Notes: generated from the letters alone by a model not told the origin. Shown: positions 50,871-62,047, counted from the first letter of the stretch. The stretch: DNA of 64,000 nucleotides from an uncultured Acidimicrobiales bacterium (GCA_951812975.1 CATOTC010000001.1:372001-436000), one strand, 5' to 3'. Numbers and translations: made by a program.

Positions 50871-51857
50871 ATGCGCTTCGGAGCATGGATCCCCTCATTC
50901 GCCTACCCCGGACTCGACTACGAGCGGGCCAGACAGGGCACCGACACCTTCTCTAAGAGGGCAAACGACTACGACATCGACTTGTGGGTCATTGATCATC
51001 TCTTGCACGCGCCGGGCCTCTACGGCATGCCATGGCTCGAGCCGATGACGGTGCTCACCCACGCCGCAGCAGTTGCACCCGACGTCGAGATGGTCGGTAC
51101 AGGCATTCTCGTGGTCCCGTTGCGGGATCCGGTTCTGTTGGCCAAAGAAGTGGCGACAATGGACTACCTAACCGGTGGCCGCTACCAGTTCGGTATCGGC
51201 CCAGGCTGGTACGGCCCCGAATTCGAGGCCACCGGAACCCACATCAGTGAACGCGGCAAGCGCACCGACGAAATACTCGATGCCGTCCGTCTGCTCCTCA
51301 CAACGCCGAACGCGTCATTTGAAGGTCAGTTCTACAACTTCAAGGACGTCAGCATCGAGCCACTCCCGCCAAAGATGCCGAACGTCTGGGTCGCTGGAGG
51401 TTCACGCATCCCGGACGGCGCGTACGACAACGACCTCCCCAAGCTTGCGAAGACGGTCCTCAACCGCATCATCGACGCCGACTGGTGGCTCTCACGCTGC
51501 TCCGGCCAGCAGCAATGGGTACACAACGACTGGCAACTCATCCGAAACGCCGCTACCGAGAGGGGAGTCGAACCTCCGCGCTTCGGCCACTGCAACTTCA
51601 TCTACGTCGTCGACACGAACGACCCGGCGAAAGCCCGTGAAGAACAACACATCTACTTCGAACAAGCCATGGGCACCCACCGCAGCCACGACCACCTAGA
51701 GAAGAGCTACTTCTTCGGGTCCATCGACGAAATCGTCACCCGACTGCGCGACCTCAAGGACGGCGGCTGTGAGTACATCGTCCTCGGGCCCACCAGCGAC
51801 AATCCCGAACAGCTCGACCTTCTGCACAACCTCGTCATCCCCCAGGTCAACGGTTAG
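50871..51857 (+). CDS. Luciferase-like (LLM) flavin- or F420-dependent monooxygenase/oxidoreductase
   Basis: A 328-residue TIM-barrel bacterial-luciferase family enzyme: MRFGAWIPSFAYPGLDYE, DLWVIDHLLHAPG, MDYLTGGRYQFGIGPGWYGPEFEATG and the NVWVAGGS loop. Family members use reduced FMN or F420; the cofactor is not decidable here. GGAAG precedes ATG 50871. With the Mo-hydroxylase it could supply a second oxygenation step in the same degradation route. A strong hairpin follows. Confidence 0.88.
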   Translation: MRFGAWIPSFAYPGLDYERARQGTDTFSKRANDYDIDLWVIDHLLHAPGLYGMPWLEPMTVLTHAAAVAPDVEMVGTGILVVPLRDPVLLAKEVATMDYLTGGRYQFGIGPGWYGPEFEATGTHISERGKRTDEILDAVRLLLTTPNASFEGQFYNFKDVSIEPLPPKMPNVWVAGGSRIPDGAYDNDLPKLAKTVLNRIIDADWWLSRCSGQQQWVHNDWQLIRNAATERGVEPPRFGHCNFIYVVDTNDPAKAREEQHIYFEQAMGTHRSHDHLEKSYFFGSIDEIVTRLRDLKDGGCEYIVLGPTSDNPEQLDLLHNLVIPQVNG

Positions 51858-51869
51858 CAACGCAGCCAC

Positions 51870-51912
51870 TCGAGTCGCGGCGCCGCACTCCCCTCCCGGC
51901 GCCGCGACTCGA
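51870..51912 (+). terminator. 16-bp GC-rich hairpin after the LLM gene
   Basis: The arms 51870-51885 and 51897-51912 pair perfectly around an 11-base pyrimidine-rich loop, 12 bases past the stop codon. As after ispE, there is no T-run. Probable terminator. Confidence 0.75.
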
Positions 51913-52107
51913 CTGAGGACATTGTTGACCACAGCAGCAACCCTGAGACCACCAGACCGAAACGTATTCCATGCACAGCGGGAGAAACCTCCCTCCGTGC
52001 ACGAACACCATCGAAAACCAACCCTCGGCGCTGCGTGACAGCACTCCAGCTAGTGTGGGAAAATTGTGGGAAACGACCAGACAGACCACAGAGGACAAAT
52101 CGTAAAT

Positions 52108-54657
52108 ATGCAGGTCACGCCACAAAAAAGGACCACCAGCCGGGTTGCGGATCGACTTCCGACCCATGTCGTACCCAACCGCTACCAGTTGGAGCTGGAA
52201 CCCGACCTTGCCGCTGCAACGTTCTTCGGCTCCGTGGTGATCGATGTGGAGATCCTCGAAGCGACCGACGAGATCGTCTGCAACGCCGCCGAACTGGAAA
52301 TCCGCTCAGCGCAGATCCAGCTCAGCGACGGCACCGCAGTCACCCCCGACTGTCGCCTCAATGACGACACCGAGCGGCTGCACCTCGCTCTCCCAACCGA
52401 TATCGCGGCAGGTCCAGCCCATATTGAGTTGACCTTCTCGGGGATCCTCAATGACCGTCTACGAGGCTTCTACCGATCCACCTACCAGGACGAGGACGGG
52501 ACCGCTCACACCATCGCCACCACGCAGTTCGAATCGACCGACGCCCGCAGAGCCTTCCCCTGCTGGGACGAACCGGCATACAAAGCCACCTTCGCCACAA
52601 CGCTGGTGGTTGATCAGGCGCATCTGGCAGTCTCCAACACCGGGGTGGTCCGCGAGTCGTTCCCAGATCCCGACAGGCGCCGAGTCACCTTCGCGGAGAC
52701 GATGCCGATGTCGACGTATCTCGTGGCCTTCGTGGTGGGCCCTCTGGAGATCACCGATCCGATTGAGGTCGACGGCGTGGAGATTCGCGTCGTGCATCGG
52801 CCTGGACGCGGCCATCTCACTTCCTACGCGCTCGAAGTGGCGTCTCATGCCCTCCGCTGGTTCGCTGACTACTACGCGATCCCCTACCCGTCCGACAAAG
52901 TCGATCTCGTGGCGATCCCCGACTTTGCTTCGGGGGCCATGGAGAACCTTGGCTGTATCACCTTCCGCGAAGTCTTGCTGCTGATCGACCCGACAACGGC
53001 CACTCAGCCGGAACTGCAGATCGCAGCCGCGGTCATCAACCACGAGATCGCGCACATGTGGTTCGGCGATCTGGTGACGATGAAGTGGTGGGAGGGGATC
53101 TGGTTGAACGAAGCGTTCGCCACCTTCATGGAAACCGCCTGCACCGACGCCTACCGGCCCGATTGGCAGGTGTGGACCACATTCAGTCGGGGACGTTCAG
53201 CCGCATACGCCACCGACGCGCTCGAGTCCACCCGCCCGATCGAGTATCCCGTGCGGACACCGTCGGAAGCTGAGGGGATGTTCGACATCCTCACCTACGA
53301 GAAGGGCGCCTCGCTGGTTCGAATGCTGGAGCAGTATCTCGGCGTTGAACGATTCCGCGACGGTGTCCGCCACTACCTGTCAACGCATGCCTACGCCAAC
53401 ACCGACACCAGCGACCTCTGGGACTCCCTCGAGACCACAAGCGGTGAACCCGTGCGACGGATCATGGACGGCTGGATCTACCAGGGCGGATACCCGCTCG
53501 TCGAGTTGACCGAGACGGCACACGGAGTTGCGGTGTCACAGCGTCACTTCGCACTTGATCCGTCTGGATCGAACGACCAGCGCTGGGCCGTGCCCCTGAG
53601 CATCCGCGCCCACCGCAGCGGTCACGAAGACGGGATCGACAGAAGATTCCTGCTCGACGGACCGGTGGCGACCCTGACCGGTCACACTGTCGAGGACATC
53701 CTGACCGTCAATGCCGACTCGTCGGGATTCTTCAGAGTCCGCCCAACCCGAGGAGCAATCGCGGCCGCTGTCTCGGGAGACCTCACGTCGAGCGAACGCC
53801 ACGCGGTGGTCGACGACGCCTGGGCACTCACTGTCGCAGGAGTATTCAGCGCCCAGTCCTTTCTTGAGACAGGCCTGGGATTCGTCGACGAAGGTGACCT
53901 CACGGTCTGGCAGGCACTTGCCGGATCGCTGGGACACCTGAGACGACTGATCGACGACGAATCCCCCAGCGTCGCGCTCTTCAACGAGAGAGTACGCTCA
54001 CTCGCGAACCTCGCCCTGGAACGAATCGGCCTCCAAAGCGACGACAGCGACGATGACCGGGTCCGCGAACTCCGCGCCACGCTCGTCGTGCTGCTCGGGA
54101 CAGTCGCCGACGACCCCGAGATCATCACCGTCTCACCGCAGTTGCGCCACCATGACGACGCCACGCTGGCCACTGCGGCGTTGACTGTCGTCGCTCACCA
54201 CGGCACACGGTCCGACTTCGACGAGATCCGTGCTGTTTCGAGACAGGCAACAGACCCCCAGACCGAACAGCGGAATCTGCGGACGCTCGCAGACTTCCGG
54301 GACAGGACGCTGATAGACGAACTGCTCGAAGCCATCGTCTCCGGCGAGATACGGACTCAGGACGGGCCCTACCTGATCCGCCGGGCTCTGATCAACCAGG
54401 AAGTCGGCAGCCATGTCTGGGCCTTCGTGGCGTCGCATTGGGACCGGCTCACAGACAGCTTCCCGAGCAATTCAGTGGCGCGGATGCTCGAAGGGATCGT
54501 GATGCTCGATACCAGCGAACATGTAACCGCAGTCGCCGATTTCCTCGCCGCCCACCCCGTGCCGCAGGGGGCGAAACAAGTTGCCCAGCATCTGGAACGT
54601 CAGCGGATAAACGCGGCGTTCCGCACCCGAGTGCAGCAGTCGGGCCTCGGGCTCTGA
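52108..54657 (+). CDS. pepN: M1-family aminopeptidase N
   Basis: A cytoplasmic zinc aminopeptidase of 849 residues. It has the exopeptidase motif GAMEN (in SGAMENLGCITFRE), the zinc motif HEIAHMWFGDLVTMKWWEGIWLNE region (HExxH then Glu 18 residues on), and the proton-donor Tyr expected in the DILTYEKGASLVRMLE segment. The second half is the helical ERAP1-like C-domain. Start uncertain: ATG 52108 agrees with family length, while GTG 52066 would add 14 residues. Convergent with ribA. Confidence 0.92.
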   Translation: MQVTPQKRTTSRVADRLPTHVVPNRYQLELEPDLAAATFFGSVVIDVEILEATDEIVCNAAELEIRSAQIQLSDGTAVTPDCRLNDDTERLHLALPTDIAAGPAHIELTFSGILNDRLRGFYRSTYQDEDGTAHTIATTQFESTDARRAFPCWDEPAYKATFATTLVVDQAHLAVSNTGVVRESFPDPDRRRVTFAETMPMSTYLVAFVVGPLEITDPIEVDGVEIRVVHRPGRGHLTSYALEVASHALRWFADYYAIPYPSDKVDLVAIPDFASGAMENLGCITFREVLLLIDPTTATQPELQIAAAVINHEIAHMWFGDLVTMKWWEGIWLNEAFATFMETACTDAYRPDWQVWTTFSRGRSAAYATDALESTRPIEYPVRTPSEAEGMFDILTYEKGASLVRMLEQYLGVERFRDGVRHYLSTHAYANTDTSDLWDSLETTSGEPVRRIMDGWIYQGGYPLVELTETAHGVAVSQRHFALDPSGSNDQRWAVPLSIRAHRSGHEDGIDRRFLLDGPVATLTGHTVEDILTVNADSSGFFRVRPTRGAIAAAVSGDLTSSERHAVVDDAWALTVAGVFSAQSFLETGLGFVDEGDLTVWQALAGSLGHLRRLIDDESPSVALFNERVRSLANLALERIGLQSDDSDDDRVRELRATLVVLLGTVADDPEIITVSPQLRHHDDATLATAALTVVAHHGTRSDFDEIRAVSRQATDPQTEQRNLRTLADFRDRTLIDELLEAIVSGEIRTQDGPYLIRRALINQEVGSHVWAFVASHWDRLTDSFPSNSVARMLEGIVMLDTSEHVTAVADFLAAHPVPQGAKQVAQHLERQRINAAFRTRVQQSGLGL

Positions 54658-54682
54658 GCGTTGCAACTCACGGCGCCGCTTC

Positions 54683-55369
54683 TCAAAGAGCAGCAGTAAG
54701 CGTGTGGCCCAGGCGGTCCCGCTTGGTCCTGAGGTACCGCATATTCTCGGGGTTCGACTCGATCTCGATCGGGATCCGCTCGGTGATCTTGAGGTTGAAG
54801 TCCTCCAGACTGTCGAGCTTCATCGGGTTGTTGGTCATGAGCCGCATCTCGGTGATACCGAGATCAGCCAGAATGCTCGCTCCCACACCGTAGGTGCGAG
54901 AATCAATCGGGAGCCCCTGGGCCTCGTTGGCCTCGACGGTGTCTAGCCCCACGTCCTGCAGGGCGTAGGCACGGATCTTGTGTCCGATGCCGATACCACG
55001 CCCTTCGTGACCCCGCAGGTAGACGAGCACCCCTCGGCCCTCCTCAGCGATCATTGCGAGCGCGGCACGAAGCTGTTGACCGCAGTCGCAACGGAGCGAC
55101 GACAGGAGATCACCGGTCAAGCATTCACTGTGCATCCGCACCAGCGGAGGTGCACCGCCCTCGACTTCGCCCATCACATAGGCGATGTGCTCCTCCCCGT
55201 CGGCGACGGACCGATAGGCGTGGGCCACGAAGCTGCCATAGCTCGTCGGTACCCGGGCAGCAGCGAAATGTTCAACAATCATTGTGTTCTGAGTATGCAC
55301 GGCGTTCTGAGTCGTAACGGTGTTCTGAGTCGTAACGGTGTTCTGAGTTGTCACAGTGTTCTGAGTCAT
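54683..55369 (-). CDS. ribA: GTP cyclohydrolase II with N-terminal repeat extension
   Basis: RibA opens GTP to 2,5-diamino-6-ribosylamino-pyrimidinone phosphate, the first riboflavin step. The zinc site HSECLTGDLLSSLRCDCGQQL, the YLRGHEGRGIG region and EANEAQGLPIDSRTYGVGA are visible; there is no fused RibB domain. From ATG 55369 the protein begins with five TQNTVT-like repeats; starting at ATG 55282 would remove them and give the usual N-terminus. The ATG overlaps the ribF stop (ATGA), coupling the two flavin genes. Confidence 0.92.
   Translation of the reverse strand: MTQNTVTTQNTVTTQNTVTTQNAVHTQNTMIVEHFAAARVPTSYGSFVAHAYRSVADGEEHIAYVMGEVEGGAPPLVRMHSECLTGDLLSSLRCDCGQQLRAALAMIAEEGRGVLVYLRGHEGRGIGIGHKIRAYALQDVGLDTVEANEAQGLPIDSRTYGVGASILADLGITEMRLMTNNPMKLDSLEDFNLKITERIPIEIESNPENMRYLRTKRDRLGHTLTAAL
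55277..55366 (-). repeat. 18-bp tandem repeat (five units) at the ribA start
   Basis: Five 18-base units beginning ACTCAGAAC on the minus strand follow the ribA ATG directly, coding TQNTVT variants; units 2 and 3 are identical. They fill the space between the ribF stop and the conserved RibA domain. The unit preserves frame. Confidence 0.9.
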
Positions 55370-56325
55370 CACCCTTTGAGGAGCTTTCGAGCATCATCAA
55401 CATCTTTTTTTAGCTGCTTGGCCAGTTGGTCGATCCCCTCGAACTTACGCTCGCTGCGCAGGAAAGCCACAAACGAGACGGCAACTTGGACACCGTACAG
55501 GTCGCCGTCGAAATCGATCAGGTGCGCTTCGAGCAGCGACTGCTCTGCGTGCTCATAGAACGTGGGCCGCCGACCGATGTTGATCGCGCACGGATGGCGA
55601 CTGCCGTCGGGGAGGTCGCACCACCCGGCGTACACCGCATCAGCGGGCCATGCCATCGTCTTCGTCACCGGGATGTTGGCCGTTGGGAAACCGATCAACT
55701 GTCCGCGACGGTCACCCTCTTGTACGGTGCCGCGCACCTCGTAGGGCCGACCGAGCATCGCCGCGGCGCGCGACACATCGCCACCTGCCAGAGCCCGGCG
55801 GATCTTGGTCGACGAGACCGGCTCGCGAGCCTCGTCACTGTGCTGGATCAACTCCAGGGCATGCACCTCGAAGTCCCATTCCTCACCGATCTTGCGCAGA
55901 GCATCCACGTTGCCGCTGCGACCCCGACCGAAGTGGAAGTCCTCGCCCACAACGATCGCCTTGGCGTGGAGGGCGTCAACGAAGACCTGCTCGACGAAAA
56001 CCTCTGGATGGGTGCCCGCTCGTTCGGCGTCGAAATGGACCACGTAGGCGTAGTCGATCCCCTCAGCGTCGATCAGTTCCAGTTTCTGCTCAAGCGTCGT
56101 CAGCAGGCGGGGGGCACTGCGGGGACGCACCACATGGGCTGGATGGTTGTCGAAAGTCACCACCGCTGAGGCGACATCGAGACGGTCCGCGACCACACGG
56201 ACCATCCGGAACACCTCCTGGTGCCCCACATGCACACCGTCGAAGACACCGATCGTGGACGCGACAGAAATCGCCGCCGGCAATTGATCGTCTTGGTCTT
56301 GAAGGATTCTCATAGAACTGCTCAC
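55369..56325 (-). CDS. ribF: Bifunctional riboflavin kinase/FAD synthetase
   Basis: RibF makes FMN and then FAD from riboflavin. The N-terminal FAD-synthetase half has TIGVFDGVHVGHQEVF and VGEDFHFGRGRSG; the C-terminal kinase half has GDRRGQLIGFPTANI and the GVQVAVSFVAFLRSERKF end. GTG 56325 is preferred (GGGGG nine bases upstream); ATG 56313 is possible. About 318 residues, the normal length. It follows truB by 27 bases. Confidence 0.94.
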   Translation of the reverse strand: MSSSMRILQDQDDQLPAAISVASTIGVFDGVHVGHQEVFRMVRVVADRLDVASAVVTFDNHPAHVVRPRSAPRLLTTLEQKLELIDAEGIDYAYVVHFDAERAGTHPEVFVEQVFVDALHAKAIVVGEDFHFGRGRSGNVDALRKIGEEWDFEVHALELIQHSDEAREPVSSTKIRRALAGGDVSRAAAMLGRPYEVRGTVQEGDRRGQLIGFPTANIPVTKTMAWPADAVYAGWCDLPDGSRHPCAINIGRRPTFYEHAEQSLLEAHLIDFDGDLYGVQVAVSFVAFLRSERKFEGIDQLAKQLKKDVDDARKLLKG

Positions 56326-56352
56326 GGAGCGGACCCCCAACGGTACAGCGGC

Positions 56353-57297
56353 TCAGGGCGCAGGCGGTGCAGCCCCCCCAGAGATCACGACCAAGGGCTT
56401 GGCACGTCCTCGGCTCGGTCCGTACACGGCCAGCAACGCACCTGCCGGATCGACCACAGCCCATGGACCCTCGTCTTGCTCACCAAAGTCCAGCACACCG
56501 AGGTCGAGCACCTGCCCGTGGCTTACTCGAAGCGCAACTTCGTCGTTGACAACACAGGCCTGTAGATGAGCGACCGCATCAGAGACGGGCCGCAGAACCG
56601 GGACATCCACAGCGGTGGCCTGATCAATGGTGAACCCACCCACCGCCACGCGCCTGAGCGAGCGCAGGTGCGCACCTCCACCCAAAGCCGTGCCGAGGTC
56701 CGCTGCCAGAGACCTGATGTAGGTACCCGACGAACACTCGACGGCGCAGCGCCAAACGCCCGGCTCTTCGGCTATCGGTTCCAGGTCGTAGCGGTACACC
56801 TCTGCAGGGCGTGCGCTGCGTTCGATTTCTTTGCCTTGACGTGCGAGTTCATACAGCCGCTTACCGTCGACTCTGACAGCCGAGACCATCGGCGGAACCT
56901 GCATTATCTGACCAACGAAAGCACGCGCCGCTTCACGTACCTGATCGTCGGTGACCGCGGACATGTCGTGGGTGGTGTAAACATCGCCGTCTGCGTCGAG
57001 CGTCGAGGTCTCAACTCCCAGGACGATCTCACCGACGTACGACTTCGGCAACTCGGTCAAGAAGCGCAACAGGCGTGTCGCTCGGCCCACGCCGAGCACC
57101 AGAACCCCCGTAGCGGCAGGATCCAGCGTGCCCGAGTGTCCTATCTTGCGAGTGCCCAGCACACCACGGGACTTCGCAACGACGTCGTGGCTCGTCCACC
57201 CCGCCGGCTTGTCGATCACGGCAACGCCATCAAGCCCCGCAGCCCCAGTCGCCCGTGGACTCTGTTCTGAAGCGTGACGGTCCGAGCTAGGGACCAT
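56353..57297 (-). CDS. truB: tRNA pseudouridine(55) synthase
   Basis: TruB converts U55 of tRNAs to pseudouridine. The catalytic Asp is in GHSGTLDPAATGVLVLGVG; VIDKPAGWTSHDVV and SSGTYIRSLAADLG are further marks. ATG 57297 overlaps the rbfA end by 11 bases and gives 314 residues; ATG 57321 is an alternative. Part of the conserved nusA-infB operon. Confidence 0.94.
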   Translation of the reverse strand: MVPSSDRHASEQSPRATGAAGLDGVAVIDKPAGWTSHDVVAKSRGVLGTRKIGHSGTLDPAATGVLVLGVGRATRLLRFLTELPKSYVGEIVLGVETSTLDADGDVYTTHDMSAVTDDQVREAARAFVGQIMQVPPMVSAVRVDGKRLYELARQGKEIERSARPAEVYRYDLEPIAEEPGVWRCAVECSSGTYIRSLAADLGTALGGGAHLRSLRRVAVGGFTIDQATAVDVPVLRPVSDAVAHLQACVVNDEVALRVSHGQVLDLGVLDFGEQDEGPWAVVDPAGALLAVYGPSRGRAKPLVVISGGAAPPAP

Positions 57298-57742
57298 CGT
57301 CTGAGCCGCCGGTATGGTCATCGCCGGGTTCGTGGGCGACACTTCGGTGGGCGACACCTCGATCATCGCGCAGGATCCCTTCGATGCGTTCCGCTGAGCG
57401 CACCACGGTGTCGGGCCTGAACTCGAGGCGGGGAGTGTGGCGCAGTCGGGCTTGGGATCCCACAGCCCGGCGCAGAAGACCTGCGTATTCTTCGAACGCT
57501 TCGGCCGCCGCGGGTTCGCTGTCGCCGTCAAGGGCGGTGAACCAGACGACCGCCCGGTACAGAGCCCGGTCGACGTCCACCGAGGTGATCGAGACCAGAT
57601 CAAGACGTTCGTCGTCGATCAACTCGAGTTCGGACGCGACTATGCGCCGAATCGATTCACCGACCCGGGCGACCCGCGTGGCAACAGCAGGGTTCGACGA
57701 TGTCGTGTGACGACCCCGGCCCCCTCTGCGCCTGCGAGCCAT
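57287..57742 (-). CDS. rbfA: Ribosome-binding factor A
   Basis: RbfA is a KH-like 30S maturation factor. From ATG 57742 it reads RRRRGGRGRHTTSSNPA, then the core RVGESIRRIVASELELIDDERLDLVSITSVDVDRAL with the interrupted-KH AxG-type region. An Asp/His/Gly-rich tail of about 30 residues follows. It starts four bases after the infB stop. Confidence 0.92.
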   Translation of the reverse strand: MARRRRGGRGRHTTSSNPAVATRVARVGESIRRIVASELELIDDERLDLVSITSVDVDRALYRAVVWFTALDGDSEPAAAEAFEEYAGLLRRAVGSQARLRHTPRLEFRPDTVVRSAERIEGILRDDRGVAHRSVAHEPGDDHTGGSDDGP

Positions 57743-57746
57743 CGGG

Positions 57747-60659
57747 TCAGCTGTCCAGGGTTCGCTCGATTTGGCGGTTATCGAACGTCTCGATGATGTC
57801 GCCCTGCTTGAGATCCTGGAAGTTCGACAAACCGATACCGCACTCGTAGCCGGCGGCAACCTCTCGAACATCGTCGCTGAACCGCTTCAGGGAGCTGATC
57901 TCCCCCTTCCAGATGATCGTTCCCTCACGCAGGAACCGAACCGCCGACCCGCGGGTGATCACACCGTTCTGGACGAAGCAGCCGGCGACGGAACCGACCC
58001 TCGGGATACGGAAGATCTCCCTGACTTCGGCTTCACCGGTGACCACCTCCTCGAACTCGGGGGCCAACATGCCGACCATGGCTGCTTCGATGTCTTCGAG
58101 GAGCTTGTAGATGATCTCATAGGAGCGGACTTCGACCTTCTCCAACTCTGCGAGCTCACGAGCCTTTCGATCAGGGCGGACATTGAACCCCAGGATTGTG
58201 GCGTTGGAAGCTGCAGCCAGAGCTATGTCGTTCTCGGTAATGCCTCCGACACCGCGGTGCACGAAGCGGATCTTGACCTCCTCACGTTCAAGCTTCCGCA
58301 GAGACTCCGTCACCGCTTCAAGCGATCCGTTCACATCGGCCTTGACGACCATGTTCAGCGTGGCCGCCTCTCCTCGCTGAATCTGCGTGAAGATGTCCTC
58401 AAGTCGGGCACCGCCTGAAAGTGCATGGGCCTCCCGGCCCAGGCTCGACTGCCGCTGCCAGTGTTCACGGGTGCTGGCGACACGACTGGCGACCTTCTCG
58501 GTGGCGGCAACAACGAAGTCGTGGCCGGCACCGGCAACATCGGAAAGCCCGAGAACCTGAACAGGCATTGACGGTCCAGCCTCCAATACGTTCTCGCCAT
58601 GATCGTCGAGAAGCGCCCGGACCCTGCCCCACGCCGCACCTGCAACCATGGGGTCGCCAACCTTGAGGGTGCCCCGCTGCACCAGGACTGTGGCGACCGG
58701 TCCGCGGCCGATGTCGAGATTCGATTCAAGCACCACGCCGGTGGCGCGGCCTCCGGGGTCGCCGCGCAGATCCTCAACCTCAGCCAGCAACAGGAGATGA
58801 TCCAGCAACTCGTCAATACCCCGGTTCTTGAGGGCGGAGATCTCCTGGAAGATCGTGTCACCACCCCAGGCCTCGGGAACCAGCCCGTGCTCAGCGACGC
58901 CCGCGATTGCCTTCTCGGGGTCGGCGTTGTCTCGATCGATCTTGTTGACCGCCACCAGGATCGGCACCTCAGCAGCCTTGGCGTGGTTGATAGCTTCGAT
59001 GGTCTGCGGCATGACCCCGTCGTCGGCGGCGACCATCAAGATGACGATGTCTGTGGAGTCGGCACCCCGGGCGCGCATGGCAGTGAACGCCTCGTGGCCC
59101 GGCGTGTCGATGAACGTGAGGAGTCTGCCGTCACGTTCGACCTGGTAAGCACCGATATGTTGGGTGATCCCCCCAGCTTCGCCATCGACGACGTTGGCGT
59201 TGCGGATCCGGTCGAGGAGCAGGGTCTTGCCGTGGTCGACGTGACCCATCACGGTCACGACCGGTGGACGGGAGGGTGCGTCCGAATTGTCCGACTCGTC
59301 GATTTCGAGCAGTTTCTGCAGTTCGACTTCCTGTTCCTCACCCGGGTCGACAAGCCGGATCTTCGCGCCGATGTCTTCAGCGAACAGCTCGATCATGTCG
59401 TCGGACAGCGAGTGGGTCGCGGTGAGCATCTCGCCGGCTTGCAGGAGGAAATGAACGACGTCTGCAGCAGTTCGGTTCAGTTTCGGTCCGAGGTCCTGAG
59501 CAGTGCACGCCCGTTCAATGACAATCTCGCCTTCGGGTACTGGAGCATCTTCGGGCGTGTAGTGCGGCACGTCCATCGGCTGGAGTTCTTCGCGGCTCCG
59601 ACGGCGGCGGCTCTTTCGACGTGGTGGGCGGCGCCCCTGGTTGGGCCCTCCGCCACGACCACCGGGTCCTCCGCCGCGTCCACCGGGGCCGCCGGGACCG
59701 CCGGGCATCGCTCCCGCGCCGGGTACTGACTGACGCGGGCCGCTGGGACCGCGACCTGCCGGTGGACCGCCGGGCCGTGGGCCGCGCGGTGAGGTCGGCG
59801 CGCCGCTGGGTGGACGCCCGCTGGAGGGCGCGCCGCCGAACCGGCGACCACCTGCCGGTGCCTGAGTGCGCCCGCTCGGTGGGGGCGGGATCGAGCGACC
59901 AGTGGACGAACGGGGTGGAGGTGGAATCGGCTTGCCGCTACTCGAAGCGGGAGGCGCGGCTCGAGAGGCGCGGTTGGGGTCGGTAACCAGTTTCTTGACG
60001 ACCTTCTTGACGACCTTTCGCACCGGCGCTCCCGGTGGAGGGGAACTTGCCGCTACGTCGTCGGCACGCTTGGGAGGGGCCGCGCTGCCGCTTGAAGAGA
60101 TGACGCGTCTGGGTGCTTGGTGAGCAGGCTCTCTGGTCTGGCCCGTTGCCCCAGGTGCCGGTTCAGGGGCGGAATCTGCTTCGGTGACCGCACCTGGCGT
60201 ACTTCCCTTGAGGGCGGCACGGCCGGCCGTTGTGCCTTTGGTTCCGGCAGCTTCGACGGCGGGATCAACTGCCTGGTCGGTGGCACCGTCGCGACCGGGG
60301 GTGCCGGCGGCCGTATCGACTGCACCCGCTTCAGCCGACTCAGACACAGCTCGGTCGGAGGTCGCCGTGTCTGGCTCAGCATCCGGTTCTGGACTCTCGG
60401 CGACCTTCTTGGCGGTCTGTTTAGCGGCCTTCTTGGCGGCGGCCTTCTTGGCTGGTTTCGGCTCTTGTTCGGGAGGCTGTACTTCGCGAATCAGGCCCTC
60501 GCGCTGCGCCTTGCGGCGCACCCGATCCGCTTGCGCGTCAACAATGCTTGAGGAGTGGCTCTTGACGCCAATCCCCAATGCCTCGGTGAGTTCAAGGGTT
60601 TCCTTGTTGGTGAGCCCTAGCTCCCGAGCGAGTTCGTATACACGAATCTTTGATGGCAC
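57747..60659 (-). CDS. infB: Translation initiation factor IF-2
   Basis: IF2 brings fMet-tRNA to the 30S subunit. In 970 residues: the N-terminal IF2N domain ([23 protein letters not shown]), then a ~300-residue Ala/Pro/Gly/Arg-rich disordered linker with GGPGG repeats, a second IF2N, the GTPase domain ([26 protein letters not shown]) and the C-terminal domains. The linker is long but such linkers are common in actinobacterial IF2. GTG 60659 is the start. Upstream, 212 bases separate it from nusA. Confidence 0.96.
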   Translation of the reverse strand: MPSKIRVYELARELGLTNKETLELTEALGIGVKSHSSSIVDAQADRVRRKAQREGLIREVQPPEQEPKPAKKAAAKKAAKQTAKKVAESPEPDAEPDTATSDRAVSESAEAGAVDTAAGTPGRDGATDQAVDPAVEAAGTKGTTAGRAALKGSTPGAVTEADSAPEPAPGATGQTREPAHQAPRRVISSSGSAAPPKRADDVAASSPPPGAPVRKVVKKVVKKLVTDPNRASRAAPPASSSGKPIPPPPRSSTGRSIPPPPSGRTQAPAGGRRFGGAPSSGRPPSGAPTSPRGPRPGGPPAGRGPSGPRQSVPGAGAMPGGPGGPGGRGGGPGGRGGGPNQGRRPPRRKSRRRRSREELQPMDVPHYTPEDAPVPEGEIVIERACTAQDLGPKLNRTAADVVHFLLQAGEMLTATHSLSDDMIELFAEDIGAKIRLVDPGEEQEVELQKLLEIDESDNSDAPSRPPVVTVMGHVDHGKTLLLDRIRNANVVDGEAGGITQHIGAYQVERDGRLLTFIDTPGHEAFTAMRARGADSTDIVILMVAADDGVMPQTIEAINHAKAAEVPILVAVNKIDRDNADPEKAIAGVAEHGLVPEAWGGDTIFQEISALKNRGIDELLDHLLLLAEVEDLRGDPGGRATGVVLESNLDIGRGPVATVLVQRGTLKVGDPMVAGAAWGRVRALLDDHGENVLEAGPSMPVQVLGLSDVAGAGHDFVVAATEKVASRVASTREHWQRQSSLGREAHALSGGARLEDIFTQIQRGEAATLNMVVKADVNGSLEAVTESLRKLEREEVKIRFVHRGVGGITENDIALAAASNATILGFNVRPDRKARELAELEKVEVRSYEIIYKLLEDIEAAMVGMLAPEFEEVVTGEAEVREIFRIPRVGSVAGCFVQNGVITRGSAVRFLREGTIIWKGEISSLKRFSDDVREVAAGYECGIGLSNFQDLKQGDIIETFDNRQIERTLDS

Positions 60660-60871
60660 GTTTTGGCGAATGTCCTTGAGGTCAGTATTGGGTTAATGAC
60701 GCAGGAGCGTCACGAGCCGTGGAGTTGGCAAATCTCCTCGTGCGGGCACACGGACGGTCCAAACAGCCACGACCCCATGAGCCTACCGATCTCCCAGGGG
60801 TTCGCGTCTGTTCATAGGGGTCGCCCTGAGTGTCAGTCTTGTGTCAGTCGGGTGTTGTCTCCGGGCGCTTC
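60660..60871 (-). promoter_or_regulatory. nusA-infB intergenic region lacking ylxR
   Basis: Actinobacteria usually carry ylxR between nusA and infB; these 212 bases contain no such frame. A 22-codon frame (60778-60710, minus, beginning MGSWLFGPS) ends at a TGA that lies in a small hairpin, TGACGC/GCGTCA (60697-60702 and 60707-60712). A TAGGCT box lies just before that frame. It may be a leader for infB; support is weak. Confidence 0.35.
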
Positions 60872-62043
<1,172 letters not shown>

Positions 62044-62047
<4 letters not shown>

